Source: Bacteroidia bacterium | Lineage (GTDB): Bacteria; Bacteroidota; Bacteroidia; Bacteroidales; UBA12481 | Length of the DNA: 13,381 nucleotides | Assembly: GCA_026391235.1 (NCBI GenBank) | Contig: JAPLDV010000535.1 | Span: forward strand, 1-13,381 | Reading direction: 5' to 3' | Part shown: positions 1 through 9,379 of the stretch, piece after piece | How the letters are laid out: every line of letters begins with the position of its first letter | Position numbering within the stretch: position 1 is the stretch's first letter | Translations under genes and position numbers: made by a program | Notes under the pieces: model-generated | Database searches by the model: none | Told to the model about the DNA's origin: nothing | The model's input: the letters and a program-made list of their open reading frames with translations, nothing else

Positions 1-31
1 AAACAGGTGTATAAGATTACTTTGAAAACCT

Positions 32-3000
32 ATGAATATTAAAATTTTATTGTTTGTCAGCACCTGGATATTTGCCGGATTTGCCGCTTATTCCGATGAA
101 ACCGGCCGACCGTTCATGACCTTTTACACCTCCGAACAAACGGGAGGGCATTTCCAGAACTGGTCATTTATTCAGGACGACCGGGGTGTCATGTATATTG
201 GTAACGGTTATGGCGTCCAGGAGTTCGACGGATCGACGTGGCGACTGATTCCGAATTCCAACGGTTCATTTGCCAGTTGCTTTACCAAGGATTCAACAGG
301 ACGCATTTATGTGGGTTCGGCTGCTGAATTCGGCTACCTGGCACCCGATGAAAAGGGAGCCATGCAATATGTTTCCCTTGTTGACCAGATCCCGGAAGCT
401 GACAGGGGGTTCACTTCCATTAACAGGATATTTGCCCTGAAGGAGGGCGTATTCTTCCAGTCCAGTCAGCGGATGTTCCTGTTCACCCGGATCCCGGTAC
501 CGGCAGGTCAGCCGGAAAAATGGAAGGTGAAGGTGTGGAGGCCTGAAAATGCAAATACCTATTTCTGGTTCTGCCAATACCTGGATAAAACCCTGTATGT
601 TCATCACAGTACCCGCGGTCTGCTTAAAATGACAGGCGATTCCCTTCAGCCGGTAACCCGCTGGAAGACCTTGACGAACCTGCGTGTACGTAACATTCTG
701 CCCTTCCCGGGAAAGAAAGGATCTACCTTGCTGGTGACCACAACCGGAGGGCTGTTTACAGATGACGGGAATTCCCTCCGGGCTTTTCCCACCGAAGCCG
801 ATGACCTGTTCAAAGGGACCCTGGGTGATCTGAAAATACTGGATGATGGCAGCATCGCGATCGCTTCCTTGTCGAACGGGCTGATAATCATCGACTGTAA
901 CGGCAAAATAAAATTGAACCTCACTGCCTCAAACGGCCTCCTGTCGAATGTCATCAGGAACATTTATATCGACCGGCAGGGTAACCTGTGGCTGGCAATG
1001 GATGGAGCCATTGGAATTCTGGAATTCAAATCCAACCAGTCAAGCTATCGTCTGTCGGCCAGCGGAATTACCGACATCACACGGTTTCAAGGAACCGTTT
1101 ATGCCGCAACCGGTACCGGGATCTATTACCTCGATAACCGGGATGATGAGTTCAAGGCTTTACCGGAAACGCCCCGCGCACTCTTCAATTATTTTTGTAT
1201 GGATGAAGGGCGTCTTTTGAATGTTTGCGTTAGCGGTATTTTCGAAATCAGCCTGAACCGTTGCAAAAATTTGGTCTCAGCTCAGAATCAACTAGTCTAT
1301 TTAACTACCATACATCCGTTCAGTGCCGACAAACTGAAGTTCCTTGTTGGTACGATGGGTAGTTTTGTTGTAGTGAAAATGGATCCACTGACCAGAAGGT
1401 TAACCCTGGAAAAAATTATTCCTGAAATTTACGAATACGTGAACATGATCCGGGAACCCGAACCCGGTGTCTATTGGCTTGGTACTTACGATGCCGGCAC
1501 CATCCGCATCCGCTTTGAAAATAATGATACCGGCAGGGCGATCGTAGAGAAATTCGGGCCCGGTCAGGGGCTGCCGCAGGGGACTGTGACTGTCAGCATC
1601 ATTCCGGGAAGGCTGGTATTCAGCACAAACAAAGGATTTTACCGGTTCGACGAGAGTCAGAAGAGATTCAGTCCCGATACTGTTTTCAGGGATCTGAAAC
1701 TCGGCGTTAATCCGAGTGAATATCCGGTAGCGGCTGATGCACAGGGCAATATATGGGCTTTTAATGGCAAGCGGATGGTGTTTTACCGCCTTGGTCAGGA
1801 TGGAAAATACCGTATGGAGAACGGGGCCTATTCAAGGTTCGGAGGTCAGATGGTTAATGTGATTTATCCTGAAGCGAATGGCACCACCTGGTTTGGCCTT
1901 TCAGGAAGCATCATACGGTATAAGCCGTCGGCTGATACCGTTGCGGCCCCATGGTCGGCCATGATCCGGACGGTGAGGTTCGCCGATGAGACGCCCCTTT
2001 ACCTCGGCGGAGGAAAAATCGTACACGCAGGAGTGGACAACCCGCAGATCCCGTTCTCGCATAATGCCCTCTCCTTTGAATATACCGGCCTTTCTTACAT
2101 CAAGCCCGAAGCAAACGAGTTTCAGATCAGGCTCGACGGATATGACCTCAGCTGGTCGGCCTGGTCGAAGGACAGCAAACAAAATTTTACCAACCTTTCT
2201 CCGGGCACATACACCTTCCGGGTAAAGGCACGGAACATTATCGGACAGGAGAGTAAAGAAGCATCTTTTGCCTTTACCATACTGGCTCCCTGGTACCTCA
2301 CCTGGTGGGCTTACCTGGGTTATGCATTGCTGGCAGGTTTTGCGGTATACATCCTTGTATATTACCGGACCCGTAAACTGAAGGACCGTAGTCTGGCCCT
2401 TGAAAAAATCGTGGAGGAGCGCACTGCCGAGATCCAGGAGCAGAAAAACAATGTTGAACAGCTCAGCCGGATCGGGAGGGACATCACCGCATCGCTTTCC
2501 ATCGAAAACATCATCAAGACGGCTTACGAGAATGTCAATAACCTGATGGATGCCTCGGTATTCACCATCGGGCTTCATAAATCCGAAGAAAACTGCATCG
2601 AGTTTCCGGCTACCATTGAAAAGGGGGAGCTGCTCCCGGCCTTTTCGATCCCGTTAACCGATGAGAACCGCCTGGCCACCTGGTGTTTCAATCACCGGCA
2701 GGATGTGATCATCAACGATTACAATGAGGAATATGGCCGGTACATCAACCTGCGACAGAAACCTGTTGCGGGCGACCATACGGAATCGATAGTTTATCTG
2801 CCACTCTGGAACAAGGAAAAGGAGATCGGTGTGATTTCCGCCCAAAGTTTCAGTAAGCATGCCTACACCGATTACCAGGTGAATATCCTCCGGAACCTGG
2901 CCACCTACAGCGCTATCGCCCTGGAGAATGCCGATTCGTACAGGAGGCTTGGCGCTCTGCTGGATGAACTGAAATCCACTCAGGACAGGTTGGTCACCCA

Positions 3001-3793
3001 ATCAAAGCTGGCCGCACTGGGTGCATTGACAGCCGGTATCGCCCACGAGATCAAGAACCCTTTGAATTTTGTCAACAATTTTGCTTCGATGAATGCAGAG
3101 CTGGTTGAGGAGCTGCAAGAGATGATGGCGGAAGAAAAAGGGAACCTGGATCCCGAAAAGCTTGCTGACATAGAGGAAATTTTGATCACCCTTAAACAAA
3201 ATGCCACAAAGATCCAGGAACATGGAAAACGCGCCGACAGCATCGTACGCAGCATGCTGCAGCATTCGAGGAGCGGCTCAGGCGAACGCCAGCCAACCGA
3301 TATCAACGCCATGCTGGAAGAAGACCTCAACCTGGCTTATCACGGGATGCGGGCCCAGGATAAGGAATTCAATATCAAAATCGATACGGATCTCGACAGG
3401 TCCCTGGGAAAGATTGAGGTTATCCCACAGGATATCAGCCGGGTATTCCTGAATATCATCAGCAACGGATTTTACGAAACCCACCGGAAAAAGATGGATC
3501 AGGAGGACGGTTTTTCGCCAACATTATCGGTACGCACGCGAAAGCTCGGAGACCAGGTGGAAATCCGTATCCGCGATAATGGTAACGGCATCCCGAAGGC
3601 AGTCCGGGAAAAACTGTTCACACCATTTTTTACAACCAAGCCTGCCGGCCAGGGTACCGGCCTGGGCCTGTCGATCAGCTATGATATTGTGGTTCACAAG
3701 CACGGTGGACAGATCAGCTTTGAAACGGAGGAAGGAAGTTTTACCGAATTCATTATTCTGTTGCCTGGAAATCACATGAAAAATCCGGGTTGA
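32..3793 (+). CDS. Two-component propeller sensor histidine kinase with GAF domain
   Basis: This is an inner-membrane sensor kinase with a large periplasmic sensor. An N-terminal signal sequence (about residues 1-20) is followed by propeller repeats of the Reg_prop type, for example [19 protein letters not shown] near residue 50 and [19 protein letters not shown] near 315. A Y_Y_Y-type beta-sandwich (about 685-750) comes next, then one membrane helix (about 755-778, [19 protein letters not shown]), a short coiled coil, a GAF domain (about 824-972) and a HisKA/HATPase_c core. Visible kinase motifs are the H box [10 protein letters not shown] (His1005), the N box NIISNG (Asn1141/1145), the G1 box DNGNGIP (1182-1188), the F box [10 protein letters not shown] and the G2 box GQGTGLGLS (about 1206). 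No receiver or AraC-type output domain follows, so it is not a classical hybrid two-component regulator and must signal to a separate partner, which is not in this window. The propeller architecture is often used for glycan sensing in Bacteroidota, but the ligand here is unknown. TTACTTTG at 17-24 resembles a promoter box but lies only 7 bases before the ATG. Confidence 0.93.
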   Translation: MNIKILLFVSTWIFAGFAAYSDETGRPFMTFYTSEQTGGHFQNWSFIQDDRGVMYIGNGYGVQEFDGSTWRLIPNSNGSFASCFTKDSTGRIYVGSAAEFGYLAPDEKGAMQYVSLVDQIPEADRGFTSINRIFALKEGVFFQSSQRMFLFTRIPVPAGQPEKWKVKVWRPENANTYFWFCQYLDKTLYVHHSTRGLLKMTGDSLQPVTRWKTLTNLRVRNILPFPGKKGSTLLVTTTGGLFTDDGNSLRAFPTEADDLFKGTLGDLKILDDGSIAIASLSNGLIIIDCNGKIKLNLTASNGLLSNVIRNIYIDRQGNLWLAMDGAIGILEFKSNQSSYRLSASGITDITRFQGTVYAATGTGIYYLDNRDDEFKALPETPRALFNYFCMDEGRLLNVCVSGIFEISLNRCKNLVSAQNQLVYLTTIHPFSADKLKFLVGTMGSFVVVKMDPLTRRLTLEKIIPEIYEYVNMIREPEPGVYWLGTYDAGTIRIRFENNDTGRAIVEKFGPGQGLPQGTVTVSIIPGRLVFSTNKGFYRFDESQKRFSPDTVFRDLKLGVNPSEYPVAADAQGNIWAFNGKRMVFYRLGQDGKYRMENGAYSRFGGQMVNVIYPEANGTTWFGLSGSIIRYKPSADTVAAPWSAMIRTVRFADETPLYLGGGKIVHAGVDNPQIPFSHNALSFEYTGLSYIKPEANEFQIRLDGYDLSWSAWSKDSKQNFTNLSPGTYTFRVKARNIIGQESKEASFAFTILAPWYLTWWAYLGYALLAGFAVYILVYYRTRKLKDRSLALEKIVEERTAEIQEQKNNVEQLSRIGRDITASLSIENIIKTAYENVNNLMDASVFTIGLHKSEENCIEFPATIEKGELLPAFSIPLTDENRLATWCFNHRQDVIINDYNEEYGRYINLRQKPVAGDHTESIVYLPLWNKEKEIGVISAQSFSKHAYTDYQVNILRNLATYSAIALENADSYRRLGALLDELKSTQDRLVTQSKLAALGALTAGIAHEIKNPLNFVNNFASMNAELVEELQEMMAEEKGNLDPEKLADIEEILITLKQNATKIQEHGKRADSIVRSMLQHSRSGSGERQPTDINAMLEEDLNLAYHGMRAQDKEFNIKIDTDLDRSLGKIEVIPQDISRVFLNIISNGFYETHRKKMDQEDGFSPTLSVRTRKLGDQVEIRIRDNGNGIPKAVREKLFTPFFTTKPAGQGTGLGLSISYDIVVHKHGGQISFETEEGSFTEFIILLPGNHMKNPG

Positions 3794-3816
3794 TTTATTC
3801 AGCAAAAACCATTAAG

Positions 3817-4461
3817 ATGATCATAGGGGTGTTGTTCGATATGGATGGAGTGCTGCTGGATTCGGAAGAATTTATGTGTGAAGCAGCTATCCGGATGTTT
3901 GCCGAAAAAGGGTTACTGGTAAGAAAGGTGGATTTTCTCCCCTTCATCGGTACGGGTGAAAACCGTTACCTGGGAGGTGTGGCAGAAAAATATGGCTGTG
4001 ATTTCAATCTGGATGAAGATAAGGCCAGGGCCTATGAGATTTATGCAGAAATCACTACGGGTAAATTATCCCCTCTGCCGGGAGTTCATAAGTTTGTTAA
4101 ACGATGCAAAAGCCGTTCATTGAAGTTGGCTGTTGCCACAAGCACCGACCGGGTAAAGATGGAAATCAATCTGGCAGCGCTTAGCTTGCCTGACGGCACT
4201 TTCGATCAGACCGTAAACGGGCTTGAAGTCGAACGTAAAAAGCCTTTCCCGGATATTTATCTGGAAGCGGCAAGCCGGCTTGGAGTTAAGCCGGAGGAAT
4301 GTCTTGTGGTGGAAGATGCAGTCAGCGGTATTGAGGCCGCGAAAGCGGCCGGCTGCAGGTGCCTGGCATTGATGACCAGCTTCCCGGCAGAGCGTTTAGT
4401 AAATGCCGACTGGATCTGCCATACCCTGGAGGATGCGCCGGATGAATCAATAGACTGGTAA
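3817..4461 (+). CDS. HAD-family phosphatase / beta-phosphoglucomutase-like protein
   Basis: A 214-residue cytoplasmic haloacid-dehalogenase hydrolase of the subfamily IA, beta-phosphoglucomutase-like group. Motif I is FDMDGVLLDS with nucleophile Asp8 and acid/base Asp10. Motif II is the ATST segment (Thr108/Ser109). Motif III is Lys142 in KPFPDIY. Motif IV is VVEDAVSGIEAA with Glu166/Asp167. The helical cap lies between motifs I and II. Such enzymes dephosphorylate or isomerise sugar phosphates; the substrate cannot be read from sequence. I chose the ATG at 3817 because the fold begins right there (MIIGVLFDMDG). An in-frame TTG at 3790 overlaps the kinase stop codon and would add nine unconserved-looking residues. 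It starts 23 bases after the kinase stop on the same strand, so co-transcription is likely. Confidence 0.92.
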   Translation: MIIGVLFDMDGVLLDSEEFMCEAAIRMFAEKGLLVRKVDFLPFIGTGENRYLGGVAEKYGCDFNLDEDKARAYEIYAEITTGKLSPLPGVHKFVKRCKSRSLKLAVATSTDRVKMEINLAALSLPDGTFDQTVNGLEVERKKPFPDIYLEAASRLGVKPEECLVVEDAVSGIEAAKAAGCRCLALMTSFPAERLVNADWICHTLEDAPDESIDW

Positions 4462-4473
4462 ATAAATCTTTAG

Positions 4474-4512
4474 CCGCAGAGGGCGCGGAGTTTTTCGCAG
4501 AGAACCGCAGAG
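4474..4512. repeat. Short intergenic CGCAGAG-type repeat between convergent genes
   Basis: Three copies of CGCAGAG occur at 4475-4481, 4496-4502 and 4506-4512. The first and third carry an extra leading C, and a related GGCGCGGAG lies at 4482-4490. The block sits between the stops of two convergent genes (4461 and 4519). Similar CCGCAGAG-rich intergenic blocks are familiar from many environmental bacterial genomes, from memory. No function is assigned and it lacks the form of a rho-independent terminator. Confidence 0.55.
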
Positions 4513-4518
4513 GATTTT

Positions 4519-7492
4519 CTATTTTTTATATAATCCTTTCGCTGTCCGATCTTCCGGTTTCGGAGCCGGTGTCATTTTGGCCGGGGCAATTTTTACCAGC
4601 TTCATCACCTCTTCCACCACTTTTTCGATCTGCGGATCTCTTCCCTGAACGAGGATATTGGGATCATCCCAAACCGGAAAATCAGGAGAAACCCCAATGC
4701 CTTCCCAGAACCAATGACCGTCATTATCATACAACCGGGCATCCGGAACGGTGATACTACCTCCGTCGATGAGGCTATGACCGGTGGCAGGGCCAACCAG
4801 AATTCCGAGGGTACGTTCGCCGACAATCGGACCGGCCTTCAGTTCCTGGAATGCCCAGGGTAAGCCATCACCGCCAGATCCTGCCCAGCCGTTGATCAGC
4901 ATCCCCTTTGGGCCATTATTGGTTTTAATGGGTTGTGTATGGTCCTTGCCGTGACGCCAGTGGAGATTGTAAACCACCGGACGCTTGAGAAGCTCGAGGA
5001 ATCGGTCGGCGAGGGCACCGCCACCGTTGAAGCGCTCATCGATAATGAATCCGTCTTTATCGAGCTGGCCATAAAACATCTTCACCAGTTCCAGCTGGCC
5101 TTGTGAGGAAGTGTTTGACATATAGATATATCCCAGTTTGCCATCCGACAGTTTTTCAACCATCTTCCGGTTATTCTCGATCCATTCCAGATATCTGAGG
5201 TTCGATTCTTCGCCGGGTGTCAGACATTTTACCACAATTTTTTGGCTATCGTCAACTTTCCCGGATTTGCTCACGGTCAGTGCAACAGTCTTGCCGGTCA
5301 GGCCTTCGAACGGGGCATAGGGATCCATTTTCGGGTCCAGATTGACACCGTTCACAGCCAGAATATAATCTCCGACACCTGTTTTAACACCGGGCTGATC
5401 AAAAGGCGACCGGGCATCGGTATCCCAGGCAGCCGGGGTAACGATCCTTTTAATTCGGTACAATCCATTTTCCAGCGACCAGTCGATGCCCAGGAATCCG
5501 GTTTGTACCGGACGAACGCTTTCAACATCGCCACCCGAACTGTAAGTGTGGCCGGCAGCGAGCTCGGATACCAGCTGCGTCTGGATATTGATTACATCCC
5601 ATCGGGTACGGGCATAATCGATCAACGCTCCGTACCGGGTACGCATTTCGTTCCAGTTGACCCCCTGCATGTTAGGATCATAGAAGAAATCGCGGTGCCT
5701 GCGCCAGGTGTCATTAAAAATCTGGCGCCACTCCTCACGCGGTACCAGGTCCATGACCAGATCGCCTGTGGGAATCGGCTTTTCAATTTTCTGGCTGGCT
5801 GCAGGCTGGATGATGCCGTATTTCCCCTGGCTCGAAACTAGCAATGATTTACCGTCTGCCGTGACTACCGCTCTGGTCACCTCGGATATGACCGGCTTTT
5901 CTTCCCTTGAGGCGAGGTCATAGACAATCAGGGAAGAGGATTGCTCATCCGAACCGGTATTTGCTGCGCGCAGGTAAACGATTTTACCTTCAAAAGCTTC
6001 AACACCCCTGATATTTCCGGCCTTCGGAGGAAGAATAGCAGCTCTGGATTCAATATTTTCAAAATCAACTTTTACCACCACTTTCGAGGTATCCTTGGCT
6101 GCCTTTTTCTCTTCCTGTTCATCATTTTTAGCGTTGAGCAGTGAAGGGGAATCTTTAGTCAGGCTGAGTGCGGCTATCTGGGTGGAATTGGGATAGATCC
6201 AGGTTCCGTCGCCTAAATCAGAATACATGGCCGACATGCTGCGATTGGTCAGATAAATCAGGTACTTCCCATCGGGGGTAAACACCGGGTCGCCGTCGTT
6301 ATAAAATCCGCTGGTCACCTGGCGACTTTTCCCGGCCTCCATTTCATAAAGAAAGATGGCATTGTTGTTATTGTCCAATCCGAGAGCGTAGCTGATCCAT
6401 TTTGAATCGGGCGACCAGGATATCGTGTAACCCGGGGCGCCGCCGTGCCCGACGGTATAGAGGGTATGGCCGATCGCCTGGGACTTGCCGCTTTCAACAT
6501 CGATCAGATAGATATTATTGGTTTCGTCGATAAACGCAATGTTTTTGCTGTCGGGCGACCAGTTGATGGTATACCCGTAACCTTTGCCGCGTTTCGTGAG
6601 TTTTTTGGGTTGAGAGTTGTCTGTTGTCGGTTGCAGCCATATCTCAAACTCGCCATCACGGTCGCTCCAGTATGCAATGGTTTTCCCGTCGGGCGACCAG
6701 GCCGGATCGCGGTCGAAGGCCCCGCTCGATTGGGTGAAATTGATTACATATCCTTCGGTGGCCGGAACATTGAAGAGTTCGCCGCGTGCTTCAAATATTC
6801 AGACGCATATTTTCGTCGCGGTCGGACAGGAAAAAGATTTTGTTACCCACCCAGGCGGGTTTTCCATCGATTGCATCGTTTTTGGTAATATTTTCAGCGG
6901 TATTTTTTTCCAGATCGTACAAGATGACATCCGACGCCAGTCCGCCGCGATATCTTTTAAACGGATAATTCTCGGTGACCCTGGTTACGTAGGCCAGCTT
7001 GCTCCCATCCGGCGAATAGCTGGCGAGAATGGCATAGGGCACTTTCAGTTTCTCCGGAAAACCCCCGGCTGCATCAACCAGGTAAAGGTTGGCCATGGCT
7101 CCGCGTCCGCTTTCACGGGCGGAGGTGAAAAGCAGGCGCTTCCCATCGGGATGCCAATCCACCAGCTGATCGCCGAATGATTGGAAGGTGACGCGGGTTG
7201 GTAGTCCTCCGGCTATAGGAATGACGAACACATCGGCATTGCCGTTATAGGAAGCTGTGTAGGCAATCGATCTGCCATCGGGGGAAAAGCGCGGCCATGA
7301 TTCTTCACCTGGTGAGTGGGTAACCTGTATGGCAGTGCCGCCGGTTTTGGGCATCACCCAGATATCGCCGCCATACACAAAAGTTATCTGATTGTCAGAT
7401 ACATCCATGTATTTCATAAGTTTAACGCTGATCTGGGCATAGGGTATTTGAAACAAGGAGAGACAAATTACGAGGAGAATGAGTTTTTTCAT
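4519..7492 (-). pseudogene. Tricorn-like S41 protease, split by internal deletion and frameshift
   Basis: Tricorn-family serine peptidase, exported to the periplasm, normally about 1070-1090 residues. The N-terminal frame (7492 down to 6791, 233 residues) has a signal peptide (MKKLILLVICLSLFQIPYA) and PD40/TolB-like propeller blades such as WPRFSPDGRSIAY. It stops after DRDENMRLNI. A second frame, open from 6798 down to 4519, resumes with IFEARGELFNVP, then further blades (AWSPDGKTIAY, NWSPDSKNIAF, SWSPDSKWISY). A PDZ-like region (GFLGIDWS to GDYILAVNGVNL) and the S41 catalytic core follow. By alignment from memory to archaeal tricorn, the catalytic residues are His in AAGHTYSSGG (codon 5548-5550), Ser in GWAGSGGDG (codon 4876-4878) and Glu in WEGIGVSPD (codon 4702-4704). 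Family members carry roughly 70-80 residues between the two halves, so a deletion occurred here and changed frame. The protease half is intact, but as read it has no signal peptide. TATCTTTA (minus strand, 7515-7522) is a weak candidate promoter box. Confidence 0.85.
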
Positions 7493-7615
7493 GATACTTT
7501 TTTGGTTTGGTCGATAAAGATATTGGAATTTTTTCTTGCAGAATAACCATTGGTAAGTCAGGAATAACCAACGATTGCAAATTACTGACCAACGACCTGG
7601 AATAAATCGATGGAT

Positions 7616-7882
7616 TCATTGGCTGCGGTCTAAAAATTGCATCAGTTTTTCCTGAGCAATCCAAATGTTGTCTCTGCCGAAATAACCGGACGGTGAAACA
7701 CCGGGTGCGGACATGAAATACCCGGCTGATTGTAAATTCAAGAATATCATCATAGCGAACTGCCATTCTAAAAGCAAATACTGGATCGGTGAGAAATTCA
7801 TTGCCAACCACAACAACTAGAGTGCCTGGCTGTTCGAGTAGTGGAGAGAGCAATGCAAATACCAAATGGGCCTTTTTGCTCG
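7616..7882 (-). pseudogene. Unidentified broken gene, two overlapping frames
   Basis: Two minus-strand frames read like consecutive parts of one protein. The upstream part (about 7882 to 7745) gives hydrophobic, protein-like sequence including LVVVVGNEFLTDPVFAF and RMAVRYDDILEF. The downstream part (about 7750 to 7616) gives AGYFMSAPGVSPSGYFGRDN and IWIAQEKLMQFLDRSQ before a TGA stop. The frame change falls near 7740-7750, where the two readings overlap. I do not recognise the family. No start codon with a sensible N-terminus is visible, so the 5' end is probably missing too. It ends about 120 bases upstream of the protease gene. Those bases hold only short imperfect direct repeats (CGTTGGT twice on the minus strand) and no clear gene. 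Confidence 0.4.
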
Positions 7883-7908
7883 ATTTTGAATAACTTATGC
7901 TACCTTTG
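7873..7908 (+). promoter_or_regulatory. Bacteroidota-type promoter for the small gene at 8004
   Basis: TACCTTTG at 7901-7908 matches the Bacteroidota -7 consensus TAnnTTTG exactly. A TTTTTG element (7873-7878) lies about 22 bases upstream, slightly longer than the usual 19-21 spacing to the -33 box. Transcription would begin around 7914-7916 and give a leader of about 90 bases before the ATG at 8004. Confidence 0.6.
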
Positions 7909-7923
7909 CGCCCTGTTTAGCGA

Positions 7924-7962
7924 TTCCCGGCACCGGGAAACCCTTTGTGCAGCGCGCACAGG
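7924..7962 (+). other. Two hairpins in the 5' leader of the 8004 gene
   Basis: Hairpin 1 pairs TTCCCGG (7924-7930) with CCGGGAA (7933-7939); in RNA the central pairs would open to form a loop of four or more bases. Hairpin 2 pairs TGTGC (7946-7950) with GCACA (7956-7960) around AGCGC, with further CC/GG pairing outside (7942-7943 with 7961-7962). Both fall between the predicted transcription start and the start codon. They do not match any riboswitch I know. Confidence 0.4.
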
Positions 7963-8003
7963 CCGGTAGAGGATGAGGATCAAAACGATTAAAAAGTATT
8001 CCC

Positions 8004-8267
8004 ATGGAACAGAACAGTTTTTCGACTCCCGATCAGGACCGTTATGGATTTGCCAGAAGATTTCTTGTATGTACCAACCAGGAACTGGTTGCTGCATTCA
8101 ACCACGAAGTGTGTAAAGAAAACTGGGTTAACGGCAGAGCTGATTATCTATTTCACCTTCACCGTGAATTGATTGTGCGGGAGCTTGACTGTTCATCAGT
8201 CGTCAACGGCCGCAACCTCAGTATGGAGCACCGGGTTACACTCGTGGATAAAAGGCTGGTGGTATAA
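8004..8267 (+). CDS. Small hypothetical protein, 87 residues
   Basis: I do not recognise the family. The protein is compact and soluble-looking, with no signal peptide or membrane segment. It contains an alternating hydrophobic segment (RYGFARRFLVCTNQELVAAF), a helix-like HLHRELIVRELDCSS segment and a basic C-terminus ending LVDKRLVV. Two cysteines (in FLVCTN and NHEVCKEN) and a third in ELDCSS are present without a metal-binding pattern. The ATG at 8004 has no Shine-Dalgarno, which is normal in this phylum. It has its own consensus promoter and a structured leader, faces away from the broken gene on its left, and converges with the Cache pseudogene on its right (36 bases apart). The dedicated promoter is the best argument that it is real. 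Confidence 0.65.
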   Translation: MEQNSFSTPDQDRYGFARRFLVCTNQELVAAFNHEVCKENWVNGRADYLFHLHRELIVRELDCSSVVNGRNLSMEHRVTLVDKRLVV

Positions 8268-8302
8268 GGTTGTATTTGGGGGGGTATTGCCTGCGTTCCG
8301 GG

Positions 8303-8651
8303 TCATTCCAGGTAAACGCCGCTCCCGATGAAGTAGTAGGTATTCGGAATCGGCACCACATAACCTAGTTTCTTCTACTCCCCGGTATCACCCGGCATGA
8401 TCCAATAAAACTCAAAAATAACCCGAGCTGTCAGGATAAAACCGGATTGGATCAATGGCACGCCTGATATAGGCGATCCTGGCAGAGTCATTTTTCATAT
8501 CTGTAACTGCCGCGCCGATCGCAACTGCATAGGAATGAACATTCACCACCGCGATCTTCTTGTTCCATTCGAGGTTTTCATCTTCATTCTTGCTGCACCC
8601 GGATCCGCAGAGTAGAGCAATAACCATCAGGAAAGATAATTGAGCTTTCAT
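8303..8651 (-). pseudogene. Single-Cache-domain lipoprotein, internally deleted
   Basis: The start at 8651 gives a lipoprotein-type signal (MKAQLSFLMVIALLCGSGC). A Cache-domain N-terminal half follows: ARIAYIRRAIDPIRFYPDSS then GYF, ending at a TGA at 8412-8414. In the next frame, directly after the join, comes the end of the same fold (FEFYWIMPGDTGE, then a TAG at 8375-8377, then KKLGYVVPIPNTYYFIGSG and VYLE) up to a TGA at 8303-8305. Full-length sCache_2-type lipoproteins, from memory, carry about 50 residues between SGYF and the FVEFYW segment. The gene therefore has lost an internal piece, shifted frame and gained a stop. The domain normally binds small ligands outside the cytoplasm. It begins 10 bases after the ywbE-like stop on the same strand, so it was probably co-transcribed. 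An in-frame ATG at 8696 would overlap ywbE and displace the signal peptide, so I rejected it. Confidence 0.75.
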
Positions 8652-8661
8652 GTTTTCATCT

Positions 8662-8853
8662 TTATAATACTTCCTTAACCCGACCAACCTGGCCATCGGT
8701 GAGGCGCACTTTAATCCCGTGCGGATGCGAAGGCGAAGTGGTAAGGATATCCTTCACGATCCCTTCCGTCAGTTTTCCGGAACGCTGGTCGGCCTTCAGC
8801 ACAACCAGCACCTTTGATCCGACTTTGATAATATTGCTCAGGGTGCCGCTCAA
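8662..8853 (-). CDS. ywbE: YwbE family protein (DUF2196)
   Basis: A 63-residue small basic protein with the strongly conserved YwbE core: KADQRSGKLTEGIVKDILT followed by SPSHPHGIKVRLTDGQVGRV. The family is widespread and its function is uncharacterised; its fold is thought to resemble a small beta-barrel, KOW-like domain. I chose the TTG at 8851-8853 because known family members begin with a short M-x-G segment just before the I-x-x-G motif, matching SGTLSNIIKVGSK here. An in-frame ATG at 8925 would add 24 residues (starting MSNRSGDDKYICQVF) unlike the family. It would also place the candidate promoter box inside the coding region. The remains of a Cache lipoprotein follow 10 bases downstream. 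Confidence 0.82.
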   Translation of the reverse strand: MSGTLSNIIKVGSKVLVVLKADQRSGKLTEGIVKDILTTSPSHPHGIKVRLTDGQVGRVKEVL

Positions 8854-8868
8854 AATTTGTTTATTGAA

Positions 8869-8876
8869 CAAAGTAA
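8869..8876 (-). promoter_or_regulatory. Candidate -7 box upstream of ywbE-like gene
   Basis: The minus strand reads TTACTTTG, one mismatch from TAnnTTTG. The implied transcription start lies about 9 bases before the TTG start codon. No convincing -33 TTTG is visible, so support is weak. It does agree with the short gene model. Confidence 0.3.
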
Positions 8877-8950
8877 CATAAAAAACCTGGCAGATGTACT
8901 TGTCATCGCCGCTTCTATTTGACATCTAAAAATCACACAATCAATAAGGA

Positions 8951-9379
8951 AATCCTGACTGCATAGGGATGGTTGCAGCGCTCAACAAACTGGTGGAGTG
9001 ATTTCAGGGTGCCGTGTTTATCAAACCGGTATCCAGAAATTGAAGGCGAGGCGACTTTCTCAAATCCGGCTTTACCGGAATTTCAAGATCGGTGGTCGAT
9101 ATACAGGTGTGCAGTTGACATGATGTGCTTAATCACTTTGCGCTCTGTTTCATTGGCAGTGTTTTTTTCAACATCATTTTTGCAAATGCCCCAAATGCTC
9201 TCGTATATTTTAGGCAGTTCTGTTAAGCTGTTCTTTTCTATAAAGTTGCTGATCACTTCAGGCATGCCTCCGATGATGGCATATGGATTGAATAAGTCTA
9301 GCAATACGGGATGTGCAAATGATGTAGACGGTACTTTGTTTAATAGCAATTGCACGGTTCCATTCCCATTATATACTCA
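8951..9379 (-). pseudogene. Remnant of an AAA/DUF4143 ATPase
   Basis: The minus strand from about 9379 reads TVQLLLNKVPSTSFAHPVLL, LFNPYAIIGGMPEVISNFIE and ETERKVIKHIMSTAHLYIDHR. This is the middle of a DUF4143-type ATPase of a different subfamily from the intact one at 9536. At about 9085-9092 the frame breaks and family sequence resumes as EIPVKPDLRKSPRLQFLDTG followed by LIN. At about 9011-9018 it breaks again and resumes as GTLKSLHQFVERCNHPYAVR, then loses homology near 8951. The Walker A/B half is missing upstream, and segments are missing at both joins (about 30 and about 70 residues judged from family memory). These ATPases have an N-terminal P-loop domain and a C-terminal nuclease-like fold. 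This copy cannot be functional. Confidence 0.75.

Noticed and set aside
1901..2578. A 225-codon minus-strand frame inside the sensor kinase
   Set aside because: The plus strand here encodes the Y_Y_Y, membrane and GAF start regions; the antisense frame has no protein-like features.
6781..6810. Programmed ribosomal frameshift in the protease
   Set aside because: Both readings meet stops at the join and tens of family residues are missing, which a frameshift cannot supply.
6617..7180. A 187-codon plus-strand frame opposite the protease gene
   Set aside because: It is antisense to sequence with clear propeller motifs and its own translation has no recognisable fold; a shadow frame.
7973..8095. 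A 40-codon frame starting at the ATG at 7973
   Set aside because: It overlaps the better 87-residue gene out of frame and its sequence does not look like a folded protein.
8652..8696. Longer Cache lipoprotein start at 8696
   Set aside because: It would overlap the ywbE coding region and place 15 residues ahead of a good lipoprotein signal.
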